This document shows, in pieces, positions 43,127 to 50,910 of a stretch of 64,000 nt of DNA; position 1 is the first letter of the stretch; each line of letters begins with the position of its first letter. This DNA comes from Christiangramia sp. (GTDB lineage Bacteria > Bacteroidota > Bacteroidia > Flavobacteriales > Flavobacteriaceae), in NCBI RefSeq assembly GCF_029937855.1, contig NZ_JAPYPC010000017.1, positions 1 to 64,000 on the forward strand. Reading direction: 5' to 3'. The translations under genes were made by a program, and so were the position numbers. Below the pieces are notes generated by a model. The model saw nothing but the letters and a program-made list of their open reading frames with translations. It was not told where the DNA came from and did no database searches.

Positions 43127-43818
43127 AGCTTGTCTTAACCTGTGAGCATGCATTTCCCGATATTCCTGAAAAATATCAGTATTTGTTTATGCAGGAAGCT
43201 GAAATACTTGAGACCCATGAGGCCTACGATACCGGAGCATTCGATTTATTTAATCACTTAAAAGTACTGGCAGATTATAGCAAATATCAAAAGATTGGCA
43301 GGTTATTAATTGAAACCAACAGGTCTGAACATCATCAAAAACTTTTCTCCCGATATTCTGAACACTTACCAGAGCAGGATAGAAATATGCTTTTACAATC
43401 TTTTTACAGACCCTATCGTGATGAAATTATAAAAAAGATTGAAGCTTTTATTCAGAATGGAAATTCTGTTTTACATATATCTGTACATACATTTACTCCA
43501 ATATTAAACGATATAGAAAGAAATTGTGATATTGGATTTTTATATGATCCTAAGCGAAAGGCAGAAAAGAAATTTTGTAGAAAATGGAAACGATCAATAT
43601 TAACGGAGAATCAGGATTTAAAGATTCGGTACAATTACCCGTATTTGGGAACCGCAGATGGATTTACAACAACACTTAGAAAGATTTTTCTGAAAAATTA
43701 TTTAGGAATAGAGATAGAAGTGAATCAAAAATTGGTAAGTAGAAACGAGCTGGATGCTCATATCAGGAGCTTGGTTGTAGAATCATTAAAAAAAATTATT
43801 GAAACCGACTATGCCTGA
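43123..43818 (+). CDS. N-formylglutamate amidohydrolase-family protein
   Basis: A 231-residue putative zinc amidohydrolase. Family text is VLTCEHAFPDIPEKY, YDTGAFDLFNHL, then LIETNRSEHHQKLFSRY, VLHISVHTFTPIL and DIGFLYDPKRK, then YPYLGTADGFTTTLRK. Metal ligands (Glu/His near the N terminus and the central His) seem intact. In this operon it may trim or deprotect an amide made by the two ligases rather than act in histidine breakdown. The final codons (ETDYA, stop 43816-43818) lie in dispersed repeat copy C, whose GAAACCGACTAT end supplies them. Confidence 0.85.
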   Translation: MKLVLTCEHAFPDIPEKYQYLFMQEAEILETHEAYDTGAFDLFNHLKVLADYSKYQKIGRLLIETNRSEHHQKLFSRYSEHLPEQDRNMLLQSFYRPYRDEIIKKIEAFIQNGNSVLHISVHTFTPILNDIERNCDIGFLYDPKRKAEKKFCRKWKRSILTENQDLKIRYNYPYLGTADGFTTTLRKIFLKNYLGIEIEVNQKLVSRNELDAHIRSLVVESLKKIIETDYA

Positions 43819-44002
43819 GGCAAGCCTTAGGAGTATTTCGCCGTTCCGATAGTTATAGGTATAATTGTGACCTCCCCCAGCCATAAATCGAAATTTTTTA
43901 TTGCCTCTCATCCGGATCTGGTAAAAAGTAGTTCCAACCTCTTCCAGGGAAGAGTTGAAGCGGAAATCCCGAGGCAGAGTCGTCGGGGAATTTATAAGAT
44001 TA
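43801..44002 (+). repeat. Dispersed intergenic repeat, copy C
   Basis: The longest copy, about 200 bases. Its left end GAAACCGACTATGCCTGAGG overlaps the stop of the amidohydrolase gene, and its right end is GAGGCAGAGTCGTCGGGGAA then TTTATAAGATTA. Read in reverse complement it is co-linear with copy A. The two ends are imperfect inverted repeats (CCGAC...TGCCT against CCGACGACTCTGCCT). It fills most of the 321-base gap before the OsmC gene; the remainder holds a terminator. Confidence 0.65.
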
Positions 44003-44070
44003 AAGAATTTGATTAGGAAACCTTTATAGCTCCATAGCTAAGCCTTTATGGAAGCTTTTTTTTCTAATTT

Positions 44071-44120
44071 AAAAAAGCCACTAATTCTCAGATTTTCTGG
44101 CGAATTAGTGGCTTCTCTTT
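44071..44120 (-). terminator. Rho-independent terminator of the OsmC gene
   Basis: Perfect 11-base arms GCCACTAATTC (44077-44087) and GAATTAGTGGC (44102-44112). On the minus strand it is followed directly by six T. It lies 20 bases past the OsmC stop and may also stop the plus-strand amidoligase operon. Confidence 0.8.
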
Positions 44121-44139
44121 CCAGGAGGTGATGCAATAT

Positions 44140-44550
44140 TTATTTTAAATCATATTCCAGCGTGATTTCAGCTTTCAATAATTTGGACAATGGGCAATTC
44201 TCTTTAGCTTTATTTGCAATTTTTTCAAATTGATCTTTATCTATTCCAGGCACTTCAGCATTTAAGATTAAATGAGACTTTTTGATTTCCCCATCCTCAA
44301 AAGTGATTTCTGAAGTAGTTTCTACTTTATCTGGTTCAAATCCATCTTCTGTTAAGAAGGCTGAAAGTTGCATGCTAAAGCATCCGGCATGAGCTGCTCC
44401 TACAAGTTCTTCAGGATTAGTTCCGTTCCCATTTTCAAAACGGGTTTTAAATGAATATTGTGCATCTTTTAGAACCCCGCTTTCAAGGCTTACAGTTCCT
44501 TTTCCTTCTTTTAATGAGCCTTTCCATACGGCCGATCCTTTTCTTTTCAT
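44140..44550 (-). CDS. OsmC/Ohr family peroxiredoxin
   Basis: A 136-residue thiol peroxidase for organic hydroperoxides. The two reactive cysteines are C57 in [12 protein letters not shown] and C119 in [10 protein letters not shown], in the usual spacing. Arg and Glu of the active site are in the [16 protein letters not shown] stretch. The length and the start ([17 protein letters not shown]) are those of OsmC rather than Ohr. Monocistronic, cytoplasmic. Confidence 0.92.
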   Translation of the reverse strand: MKRKGSAVWKGSLKEGKGTVSLESGVLKDAQYSFKTRFENGNGTNPEELVGAAHAGCFSMQLSAFLTEDGFEPDKVETTSEITFEDGEIKKSHLILNAEVPGIDKDQFEKIANKAKENCPLSKLLKAEITLEYDLK

Positions 44551-44650
44551 AATCTAATTTTTATTGATTTCTCCCTAAATTAAGCAGCAATGCCTGAAAT
44601 AGAAAAGAATTATAAAAATCTTAACCATAATAAGAGTCTACTATAAATGA

Positions 44651-44680
44651 AAAAGCCTGAAAGTTTATTTTCAGGCTTTT
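44651..44680. terminator. Bidirectional rho-independent terminator
   Basis: Perfect 12-base arms AAAAGCCTGAAA (44651-44662) and TTTCAGGCTTTT (44669-44680). Located between the FKBP gene stop and the OsmC start on the minus strand. Confidence 0.85.
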
Positions 44681-44704
44681 AAATATTCTTAAGAAAAGTG
44701 GTAA

Positions 44705-45136
44705 TTACTTAATCTCCACAACTTCTAGATCGAAAACTAGATCTTTTCCTGCTAATGGATGATTGGCATCTACTACGATACTCTCATCTTTAATTTCTGT
44801 CACTACCAGATTGATCTCACGACCGTCAGGACCTTTAGACACAAGTGGCATACCAACTTCTGGCTTAAGCTCTTCCGGCAATTGACTTTTTTCAACTTCC
44901 TGGATTAATTCGGCTTTTGGTTCTCCATAAGCTTCTTCCTTTGGTATGTTGATCGTCTTTTTCTCCTTCACTTCCATACCGATAAGGCCTTGTTCAAAAC
45001 CAGGAATAAGTTGACCCTGTCCCAGAGTGAATTCTATTGGTTCTCCTCGTTCTACTGAACTATCGAAAACCTGCCCGTCTTCTAACTTCCCTGTGTAATG
45101 TACCTTAACGGCGTCATTTTGCTTTACTTGACTCAT
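44705..45136 (-). CDS. FKBP-type peptidyl-prolyl cis-trans isomerase (SlyD-like)
   Basis: A 143-residue SlyD-type prolyl isomerase and chaperone. The FKBP core is VKVHYTGKLEDGQVFDSS and PIEFTLGQGQLIPGFEQGL, followed by the inserted chaperone (IF) domain (KTINIPKEEAYGEPKAEL, then VGMPLVSKGPDGREI) and the closing HPLAGKDLVFDLEVV. The His-rich nickel tail of E. coli SlyD is missing. It is cytoplasmic. It is divergent from the Gfo/Idh/MocA gene. Confidence 0.92.
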   Translation of the reverse strand: MSQVKQNDAVKVHYTGKLEDGQVFDSSVERGEPIEFTLGQGQLIPGFEQGLIGMEVKEKKTINIPKEEAYGEPKAELIQEVEKSQLPEELKPEVGMPLVSKGPDGREINLVVTEIKDESIVVDANHPLAGKDLVFDLEVVEIK

Positions 45137-45248
45137 AAAAAGTATTTTTTCAATTTTAAATTTGGCTACGAACTAATTTTCAGCCATTTATTGGCATGTC
45201 GTGCAAGTACCCTGCCGAATGACAAATAACCCGACAGAATAACCGATC

Positions 45249-45265
45249 ATGACGCAAATTGTCAT
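45249..45265. promoter_or_regulatory. Inverted repeat ATGAC-N7-GTCAT in the FKBP / oxidoreductase gap
   Basis: A perfect 5-base dyad with further TGAC/GTC-like words to its left (ATGACA, CGACAG). It lies between divergent genes and could be an operator; the support is weak. Confidence 0.3.
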
Positions 45266-45335
45266 AATTTCATTAAATTGGGTGACGGTTCATATGAATA
45301 AAACCTTAAAATGATCAAACTAATTAATTTAGAAT

Positions 45336-46799
45336 ATGAGTAAAACAAAGAAAATCAGCAGCTTAAATTCCAGAAGGGATTTTATGAAAAAATCAGCTAT
45401 CGCCGCAAGCGGGTTTATGATTGTACCCCGCCATGTGTTAGGGGGCCCCGGTTTTACAGCTCCCAGCGATAAATTGTTGATTGCAGGAATAGGAGTGGGA
45501 GGTAAAGGGCAATCAGACCTTCTTAGTTTTTACGAAAGCGGAAAAGCTGAAATTGCTTTTTTATGTGATGTAGATGATCGTAGGGCGGCAGTTTCGAGGG
45601 AGCGTTTTCCCAAAGCCAAATACTATAAAGATTACAGAGAGTTGTTTGATAAAGAATCGAAAAACTTTGATGCTGTTAGTGTTTCCACTCCAGATCATAA
45701 CCATGCAGTACAAACAATGGCCGCAATGGAAAGGGGAAAACATGTGTATGTGCAAAAACCTTTAACCCACGATATTTATGAAGCCAGAAAATTAACTGAA
45801 GCTGCTGAAAAATATAAAGTCGTTACACAAATGGGCAATCAGGGAGCTTCTGGTGATGGAGTACGGAAAATGAAAGAATGGTATGATGCAGGATTAATAG
45901 GTGATGTGGAAGAAGTATATGTGTGGACCAATCGTCCGGTGTGGCCACAGGGAATTTCATGGCCACAAACCTCTTCTACTGTTCCTACTGAACTGGACTG
46001 GAAACTATGGCTGGGAACAGCACCTTATAAAGAATATGTCGACGGTCTCGTTCCATTCAACTGGCGTGGCTGGTGGGATTATGGTACCGGTGCTTTGGGC
46101 GATATGGGCTGTCATCTAATAGAACCACCATTTAGCGTATTAGGTCTTAAATATCCAAAAGATGTGGAATGTAGCGTTGGGAGTGTTTATGTAGATGAAT
46201 TCCAACGAGGATATTTTCCAGAAAGTTGCCCTCCATCAAGTCATGTGATCATGAGTTTTGATAATCCTAAGGCAGCTTCAAAAGATATTAAATTACACTG
46301 GATGGACGGTGGAATAAAGCCAATGCGTCCTGAAGAACTGGGGCCTGAAGAAACTTTTGGTGATGGAGGTAATGGAGCTCTCATCATAGGTTCCAAAGGA
46401 AAAATGATGTGTGGAACGTATGGATTGAATCCGCGACTACTTCCTACATCTAAAACCGAGGAGGTAAATGTGCCTCAAAAATATGAGAGAGTAAAAGGCG
46501 GAATGGACGGTCATTATGCACAGTGGGTAGAGGCAGCTATAGCAGGTTATGGGAAGAAAGATCTTAGTTCCCCGTTTGAGATTGCAGGACCTCTTACTGA
46601 ATCATTATTAATTGCCAATTTAGCGATTAGAGGTTATGATATTCAAAAAAACCGCAAAGATGAGAAAGGCAATGATCAAATTTATTATCCTGGAAGGGAT
46701 ATTAAAATGATCTGGGATGCAGAAAATATGAAAGTGACCAATTTTGATGATGTGAATCAATTTGTAAAACGAGAATATCCGGAAGGATTTACTTTATAG
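45336..46799 (+). CDS. Tat-exported Gfo/Idh/MocA family oxidoreductase
   Basis: A 487-residue NAD(P)-dependent sugar oxidoreductase family protein. The N terminus has a twin-arginine signal (NSRRDFMKKSAIAASGFMI), so it should be exported folded with its cofactor. The nucleotide-binding start is IAGIGVGGKGQSDL, and the family segments FDAVSVSTPDHNHA and GKHVYVQKPLTHD follow, with the catalytic Lys in the second, then GALGDMGCHLIEP. Exported members act on sugars or glycoside linkages (some are NAD-dependent glycosidases). It is followed after 6 bases by the 3D-domain lipoprotein gene. Confidence 0.92.
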   Translation: MSKTKKISSLNSRRDFMKKSAIAASGFMIVPRHVLGGPGFTAPSDKLLIAGIGVGGKGQSDLLSFYESGKAEIAFLCDVDDRRAAVSRERFPKAKYYKDYRELFDKESKNFDAVSVSTPDHNHAVQTMAAMERGKHVYVQKPLTHDIYEARKLTEAAEKYKVVTQMGNQGASGDGVRKMKEWYDAGLIGDVEEVYVWTNRPVWPQGISWPQTSSTVPTELDWKLWLGTAPYKEYVDGLVPFNWRGWWDYGTGALGDMGCHLIEPPFSVLGLKYPKDVECSVGSVYVDEFQRGYFPESCPPSSHVIMSFDNPKAASKDIKLHWMDGGIKPMRPEELGPEETFGDGGNGALIIGSKGKMMCGTYGLNPRLLPTSKTEEVNVPQKYERVKGGMDGHYAQWVEAAIAGYGKKDLSSPFEIAGPLTESLLIANLAIRGYDIQKNRKDEKGNDQIYYPGRDIKMIWDAENMKVTNFDDVNQFVKREYPEGFTL

Positions 46800-46805
46800 T
46801 CTTTT

Positions 46806-47246
46806 ATGATATACCAGCTTCATCCAGTACTACTTCTAAAAATTGGAGTTTTTTGTGTTATGATGATGCTGGTTATTTCCTGTAAACAATTTAATTCTAA
46901 TGAAGAAGAAGAAGTAGACTGGGATACCATTTGTGTCACTGCTACCGCTTATAATTCATTAGGATATCAAACAGAAGGTGATCCCCAGATAACAGCCTGG
47001 GGAGACACCTTAACTCCCGGCATGAATGCCATTGCAGTATCCAGGGACCTTTTGAAACTGGGGCTGGATTATAACGAGAAAGTGAAAATTGAAGGATTTG
47101 ACAGCGTTTTTCTGGTGAAAGACAAAATGCACTATCGCTGGCGTAATCGTATCGATATCTATATGGGAGAAAATGCGCAGAAGGCAAAAAAATTTGGGCG
47201 GAAGAAGCTAAATATTGCTTTCATTTTTCAAAAGGACTCTCTGTAA
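46806..47246 (+). CDS. 3D-domain lipoprotein
   Basis: A 146-residue protein with a lipoprotein signal (VMMMLVISCKQF, lipobox Cys) and a 3D domain, the double-psi beta barrel found in MltA and related peptidoglycan lytic enzymes. Motif pieces are CVTATAYNSLGYQTEGDP, then GMNAIAVSRDLLKLGL, VKIEGF and the closing RIDIYMGENAQ, which carries the paired Asp characteristic of the domain. It may bind or cleave peptidoglycan at the outer membrane or the periplasm. It follows the Tat-exported oxidoreductase closely, so likely co-transcribed. Confidence 0.85.
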   Translation: MIYQLHPVLLLKIGVFCVMMMLVISCKQFNSNEEEEVDWDTICVTATAYNSLGYQTEGDPQITAWGDTLTPGMNAIAVSRDLLKLGLDYNEKVKIEGFDSVFLVKDKMHYRWRNRIDIYMGENAQKAKKFGRKKLNIAFIFQKDSL

Positions 47247-47299
47247 GGTTTAGGCTTTAAAATATCTTTATTTTATATTCGAAGTTTAAAAAACCATCC

Positions 47300-48373
47300 A
47301 TGCTATTTTCCCAAAGAATTTTAATTCTCATAATTACACTTTTATATTTTTCCCAGGCTCAATCCCAGGAATCAGATTCCCTTGCAATCAATAAAAAACT
47401 GGTAATAGGAATAACCGAAACTCCACCTTTTGTAGAAAAGCGTCCGCAGGGGTATTCTGGTTTAAGTATCGCTTCCTGGAAAATGGTAAACGAACAGCTT
47501 CAGTTAGCCTATGAGTATAAAGAATATGATGATCTAAGCAGTTTGCTGAAGGGGATTGAGAATGGAGAAGTAGACCTGAGTGTTAATCCTATCACGGTTA
47601 CCGATAATCGTATGACTCGAATGGATTTTTCTCAACCTTATTTTATTTCGCATACCAGTGTGGCCAAAAGAAAAGAGTCAGAATTTTTGAAACATATCAA
47701 AAATTTTTTTAGCTGGGATTTTTTTTCTGTTGTAGCATTATTGTTACTGGTCATTTTTATTTTCGGAATCCTGGTTTGGTTCTTTGAAAGAAAAAAGAAT
47801 CAGGAAGAATTTGGAGGGAACTTTAAAGGCATTATGCAGGGATTTTGGTGGAGTGCGGTAACGATGACAACCGTTGGATATGGCGATAAATCACCAAGGA
47901 CTACCGGTGGTAGGATCATTGGCCTTATCTGGATGTTTATGGCTGTAATTATTATTTCAAGTTTTACGGCCGGAATTGCTTCTTCTTTAACAGTAAAAAG
48001 TATTAATGAAGAGATCACTAGTATTCAGGATTTGGAAAGATTTGAAGTAACCACGGTTAAAAGCTCAAGTTCTCATGAATTACTAAATCTTTATAATATT
48101 GAAAGCAAGCTTGTAAATAGTGGAACTGAAGGATTAAAGGCTGTTCTTGATGAAAAATCTACCCTTTTCGTTTATGATGAACCCATTTTAAAATATGAGA
48201 TAGAAAGGGGTGAACTTTCAGATGATCTTGAAGTTTTAGGACAGAGTCTTAAAAAAGATTATTATAGTTATGCTTTTCCAAAGGACTCACAATTACTTCG
48301 AGTTATTAATCCTGTGTTGATTCGAACCCTGAAGAGCATGGAATGGGCTACCTTAATAAAGGATTATAATTAA
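47300..48373 (+). CDS. GluR0-like ligand-gated potassium channel
   Basis: A 357-residue prokaryotic ionotropic glutamate-receptor-like channel. Order: signal peptide (to about residue 22, SQAQSQE), first lobe of a periplasmic ligand-binding domain (KKLVIGITETPPFVEK to about 125), TM1 (142-162), pore loop with the potassium selectivity filter TVGYGD at 191-196, TM2 (206-228), then the second lobe of the binding domain (IQDLERFEVTTVKSSSSH to the end). Split of the binding domain by the pore is the glutamate-receptor topology. It should conduct potassium when a small ligand, possibly an amino acid, binds. A dispersed repeat fragment follows its stop. Confidence 0.88.
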   Translation: MLFSQRILILIITLLYFSQAQSQESDSLAINKKLVIGITETPPFVEKRPQGYSGLSIASWKMVNEQLQLAYEYKEYDDLSSLLKGIENGEVDLSVNPITVTDNRMTRMDFSQPYFISHTSVAKRKESEFLKHIKNFFSWDFFSVVALLLLVIFIFGILVWFFERKKNQEEFGGNFKGIMQGFWWSAVTMTTVGYGDKSPRTTGGRIIGLIWMFMAVIIISSFTAGIASSLTVKSINEEITSIQDLERFEVTTVKSSSSHELLNLYNIESKLVNSGTEGLKAVLDEKSTLFVYDEPILKYEIERGELSDDLEVLGQSLKKDYYSYAFPKDSQLLRVINPVLIRTLKSMEWATLIKDYN

Positions 48374-48426
48374 TTGTTCTGAATAGCTTCGTTTCTCTGA
48401 TTAATTATAACTTGAAATTTAGAAAT

Positions 48427-48497
48427 GTCCCTCTCCAATACATTTCTTGAAACCGACTATCTCTGTGGCAAAGCCGTCGGAGAAATTTGTAAGATTA
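48427..48497 (+). repeat. Dispersed intergenic repeat, copy D (short)
   Basis: Same orientation as copy C. It shares the left end GAAACCGACTAT (48449-48460, 12 of 12 bases) and then joins directly to the right end GGCAAAGCCGTCGGAG followed by AATTTGTAAGATTA. The centre of the element is missing, as in an internal-deletion derivative. It begins about 55-75 bases after the channel gene. Confidence 0.55.
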
Positions 48498-48568
48498 CTA
48501 AAAATAAGAATTTTTTAAATATTTGATTTTTAGTATATTGTAAAACCTGTATTATTAACTAACCACCA

Positions 48569-48727
48569 ATGTTTCTTCAGAATAAATCAAAGCCCGATAA
48601 GAAATTGAATCCCGAGTTCTATTTTAAAGCTGCAAGATGTATTACCAAAACAATTTATATTGTCATCGCAATTATTATTTTTATAACCGGAATAGCTTTG
48701 ACCGGAGTGTATTATGAATACTGGTAG
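48569..48727 (+). CDS. Small single-pass membrane protein (52 residues)
   Basis: Read by hand: ATG at 48569, TAG at 48725-48727. It has a polar, Lys-rich N terminus (FLQNKSKPDKKLNPEF) and one long hydrophobic helix (YIVIAIIIFITGIALTG), ending YYEYW. Positive-inside would put the N terminus in the cytoplasm. Not recognised as a named family. It is convergent with the ACT-like gene, whose stop codon ends 1 base after its own. Genuine translation is plausible from codon use and the clean TM pattern. Confidence 0.6.
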   Translation: MFLQNKSKPDKKLNPEFYFKAARCITKTIYIVIAIIIFITGIALTGVYYEYW

Positions 48728-48728
48728 A

Positions 48729-49373
48729 TCATTGTTTGATCTCATTCATTAATAAAAATGCTTTGTTCACATATTCTTTTTCCAGAAAGAGAGCGAAATA
48801 GTTTGAAGTCGAGATCATTTCAAAAACCGGTATTCCTTCATAAGCCAGTAACTTAAAAATATAGAAATATAATCCCACACTTTGGGAACTATTTTTAGGC
48901 AATTCTATGGTAATGGAAGAAAGTTCTTCTTTAATAGAAACACGCACTTCATTTCTAAAGCATTTTTCAACCAGATCTGTTAAAGATGAGGAAACCAGAA
49001 TATTACTTTCCTGGTAATTGCTGGAATAATTAAGATATACCCCGGTTTGATCTTTAACAGCATCCATCAGCCGAATCTTATTGGCAATGATCGTTTTCGA
49101 GTTAAGAAAAGTATATTCTGTAATCCCCGAGCGCACTATAATATCCCCCAATTCTCGAAGGCTCTGCATATTTACCTTAGTTCTGCTGGGAGCATAACGT
49201 CTAAGAGCCATAATTATACTACCCTGTTTAACCGGTTTTCTCATTTCTTTTTCTACCTGTTGCTGGATATCTGCCGCAAGTCCGCTGAAGTTTACAATAT
49301 CACGCGCAATGGCATCGTCCAGGAAAGGCTGGTGCCTAATAATATCGTGTACACAGGTGGTAATAGTTTTCAT
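48729..49373 (-). CDS. ACT-like regulatory protein divergent from aspartokinase
   Basis: A 214-residue soluble protein. The N-terminal 75 residues look like a helical or winged-helix module (CVHDIIRHQPFLDDAIARDI; VKQGSIIMALRRYAPS). The rest shows two ACT-like beta-alpha-beta-beta-alpha-beta units (LRELGDIIVRSGITEYTF; SSITIELPKNSSQSVGLYF; AYEGIPVFEMISTSNYFALF). The second half reads much like the C-terminal ACT part of aspartokinases (IPVFEMISTSN... LFLEKEYVNKAF). It is divergent from lysC, so a role in sensing lysine/threonine or controlling the pathway is plausible but unproven. Confidence 0.65.
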   Translation of the reverse strand: MKTITTCVHDIIRHQPFLDDAIARDIVNFSGLAADIQQQVEKEMRKPVKQGSIIMALRRYAPSRTKVNMQSLRELGDIIVRSGITEYTFLNSKTIIANKIRLMDAVKDQTGVYLNYSSNYQESNILVSSSLTDLVEKCFRNEVRVSIKEELSSITIELPKNSSQSVGLYFYIFKLLAYEGIPVFEMISTSNYFALFLEKEYVNKAFLLMNEIKQ

Positions 49374-49386
49374 TGTTAATTATTGA

Positions 49387-49403
49387 ACATTTTGTACAAA
49401 TGT
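49387..49403. promoter_or_regulatory. Inverted repeat in the lysC divergent promoter region
   Basis: ACATTT-N5-AAATGT at 49387-49403, with a perfect 10-base palindrome TTTGTACAAA at its core (49391-49400). It lies 14 bases before the ATG of the ACT-like gene and in the -33 region of lysC, whose likely -7 box is TAATTTTTG (49419-49427). Confidence 0.4.
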
Positions 49404-49473
49404 ATATAAAATGAAACATAATTTTTGCGCCACTTTCTTTTAATAATATCTATGCAGCCTGAATTTACTGAAT

Positions 49474-50811
49474 ATGAAAGTTTTAAAATTTGGAGGAACT
49501 TCTGTTGGTTCTGCAGCAAGTATTAGAAATGTAAAGAATATTATTTCTGAGGTTTCAGGAAATAAGCTGCTTGTACTTTCGGCTATGTCGGGAGTTACCA
49601 ACGAACTGGTAAGCCTATCTGAAATGCTTAGAAATAGAAAGTTAGAGGAGCTTCCAGATAGAATTGAAATTTTACGACTTAAACATTATGACCTTATAGA
49701 TGAATTGATTGCTGAAGCCTCATATAATCTTTCTATTAAGAAGAATATTGCTTTGCAAATCGATGATCTTATGGCCATTTGCAAAAAAGAGTGGAGCAAA
49801 GAAGTGGATGCAAAAATCATAACCACTGGGGAGCGACTACTTACTTCTATATTCAGTGCTTATTTAAATTTTGAATCGGTTGAGAATACATTGCTTGATG
49901 CACGTGATTTTATGCATATAAGCAACCTGGAAAACCCGGATACTGGCCTGGTGGGGGAATTATTCAATGAAAGTCTTAAGAAAGCTAAAGAAAGTTCTAT
50001 TGTGATCACCCAGGGTTTTGTTAGGCTTGATGCTGAAAGAAAATTAAGCACCCTTAAAAGGGGAGGTAGTGATTATACCGCCACAATACTGGGTGCAGCT
50101 ATAAGGGCTACTCAAATTCAGATTTGGACAGATATAAACGGCTTACATAATAACGACCCGAGATTCGTAGAAAATACGCATCCTGTTTCTCAATTAAGTT
50201 TTGAAGAGGCTGCGGAATTGGCCTATTTTGGAGCTAAAATCCTGCATCCACAAACTATTTCCCCAGTAATTGGGAAAAACATACCGGTTTATCTTAAGAA
50301 TACCTTTACTCCAGGTGCGACGGGAACCTGTATTAGTGCCATAGCTGAAAAAAAAGGTCTTAAGGCTATCTCTGCGAAGGATGAAATTACTGCCATTAAG
50401 ATCAAATCCAACCGAATGCTGATGGCGCATGGTTTTCTAAAAAAAATATTTGAGGTTTTTGATACTTATGAAACATCCATTGATATGATCACGACCTCGG
50501 AGATCGCAATTTCGTTAACCATTGACGATACTTCAAATCTTGACCTTATCCTTGCTGAATTAGATCACTATGGAGAAATAAGTGTAGATACAAACCATTC
50601 TATAATTTGTGTGGTAGGAGAAGGGCTTATTGAGGATCGTGGAAGTTCAAGGATCTTTGAAATCCTTCAGGATGTCCCTGTCAGGATGATTTCTTATGGA
50701 GGAAGTAATAATAATATTTCACTCTTGGTAGATACCAGGAATAAAATCGAAGTTCTGCAAAAACTGAATGAAAAGCTTTTTGTACATCAACTTAATTCTG
50801 TTAACAGTTAG
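49474..50811 (+). CDS. lysC: Aspartate kinase
   Basis: A 445-residue monofunctional aspartokinase, the first step to lysine, threonine and methionine. The start KVLKFGGTSVGSAASI and the GERLLTSIFSAYL and RGGSDYTATILGAAI motifs form the kinase fold. Two ACT regions follow after about residue 300 (AITAIKIKSNRMLMAHGFL; IICVVGEGLIEDRGSSRIF). There is no homoserine dehydrogenase or decarboxylase part. The VSMITTSE-like allosteric site is DMITTSEIAIS. Monocistronic with a terminator; divergent from a protein with a similar ACT-like half. Confidence 0.94.
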   Translation: MKVLKFGGTSVGSAASIRNVKNIISEVSGNKLLVLSAMSGVTNELVSLSEMLRNRKLEELPDRIEILRLKHYDLIDELIAEASYNLSIKKNIALQIDDLMAICKKEWSKEVDAKIITTGERLLTSIFSAYLNFESVENTLLDARDFMHISNLENPDTGLVGELFNESLKKAKESSIVITQGFVRLDAERKLSTLKRGGSDYTATILGAAIRATQIQIWTDINGLHNNDPRFVENTHPVSQLSFEEAAELAYFGAKILHPQTISPVIGKNIPVYLKNTFTPGATGTCISAIAEKKGLKAISAKDEITAIKIKSNRMLMAHGFLKKIFEVFDTYETSIDMITTSEIAISLTIDDTSNLDLILAELDHYGEISVDTNHSIICVVGEGLIEDRGSSRIFEILQDVPVRMISYGGSNNNISLLVDTRNKIEVLQKLNEKLFVHQLNSVNS

Positions 50812-50850
50812 TTTTGTTTAGAGTTTGAGCAACTGTTTTTTTGTGTAGTG

Positions 50851-50887
50851 AAAACCGCCGGATGCTAATGCAGATGGCGGTTTTTTA
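50851..50887 (+). terminator. Rho-independent terminator of lysC
   Basis: Arms AAAACCGCC (50851-50859) and GGCGGTTTT (50876-50884) with a T-run after. It lies 40 bases past the lysC stop. Confidence 0.8.
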
Positions 50888-50910
50888 TTGTAAATTCTTC
50901 GATATTTTCA

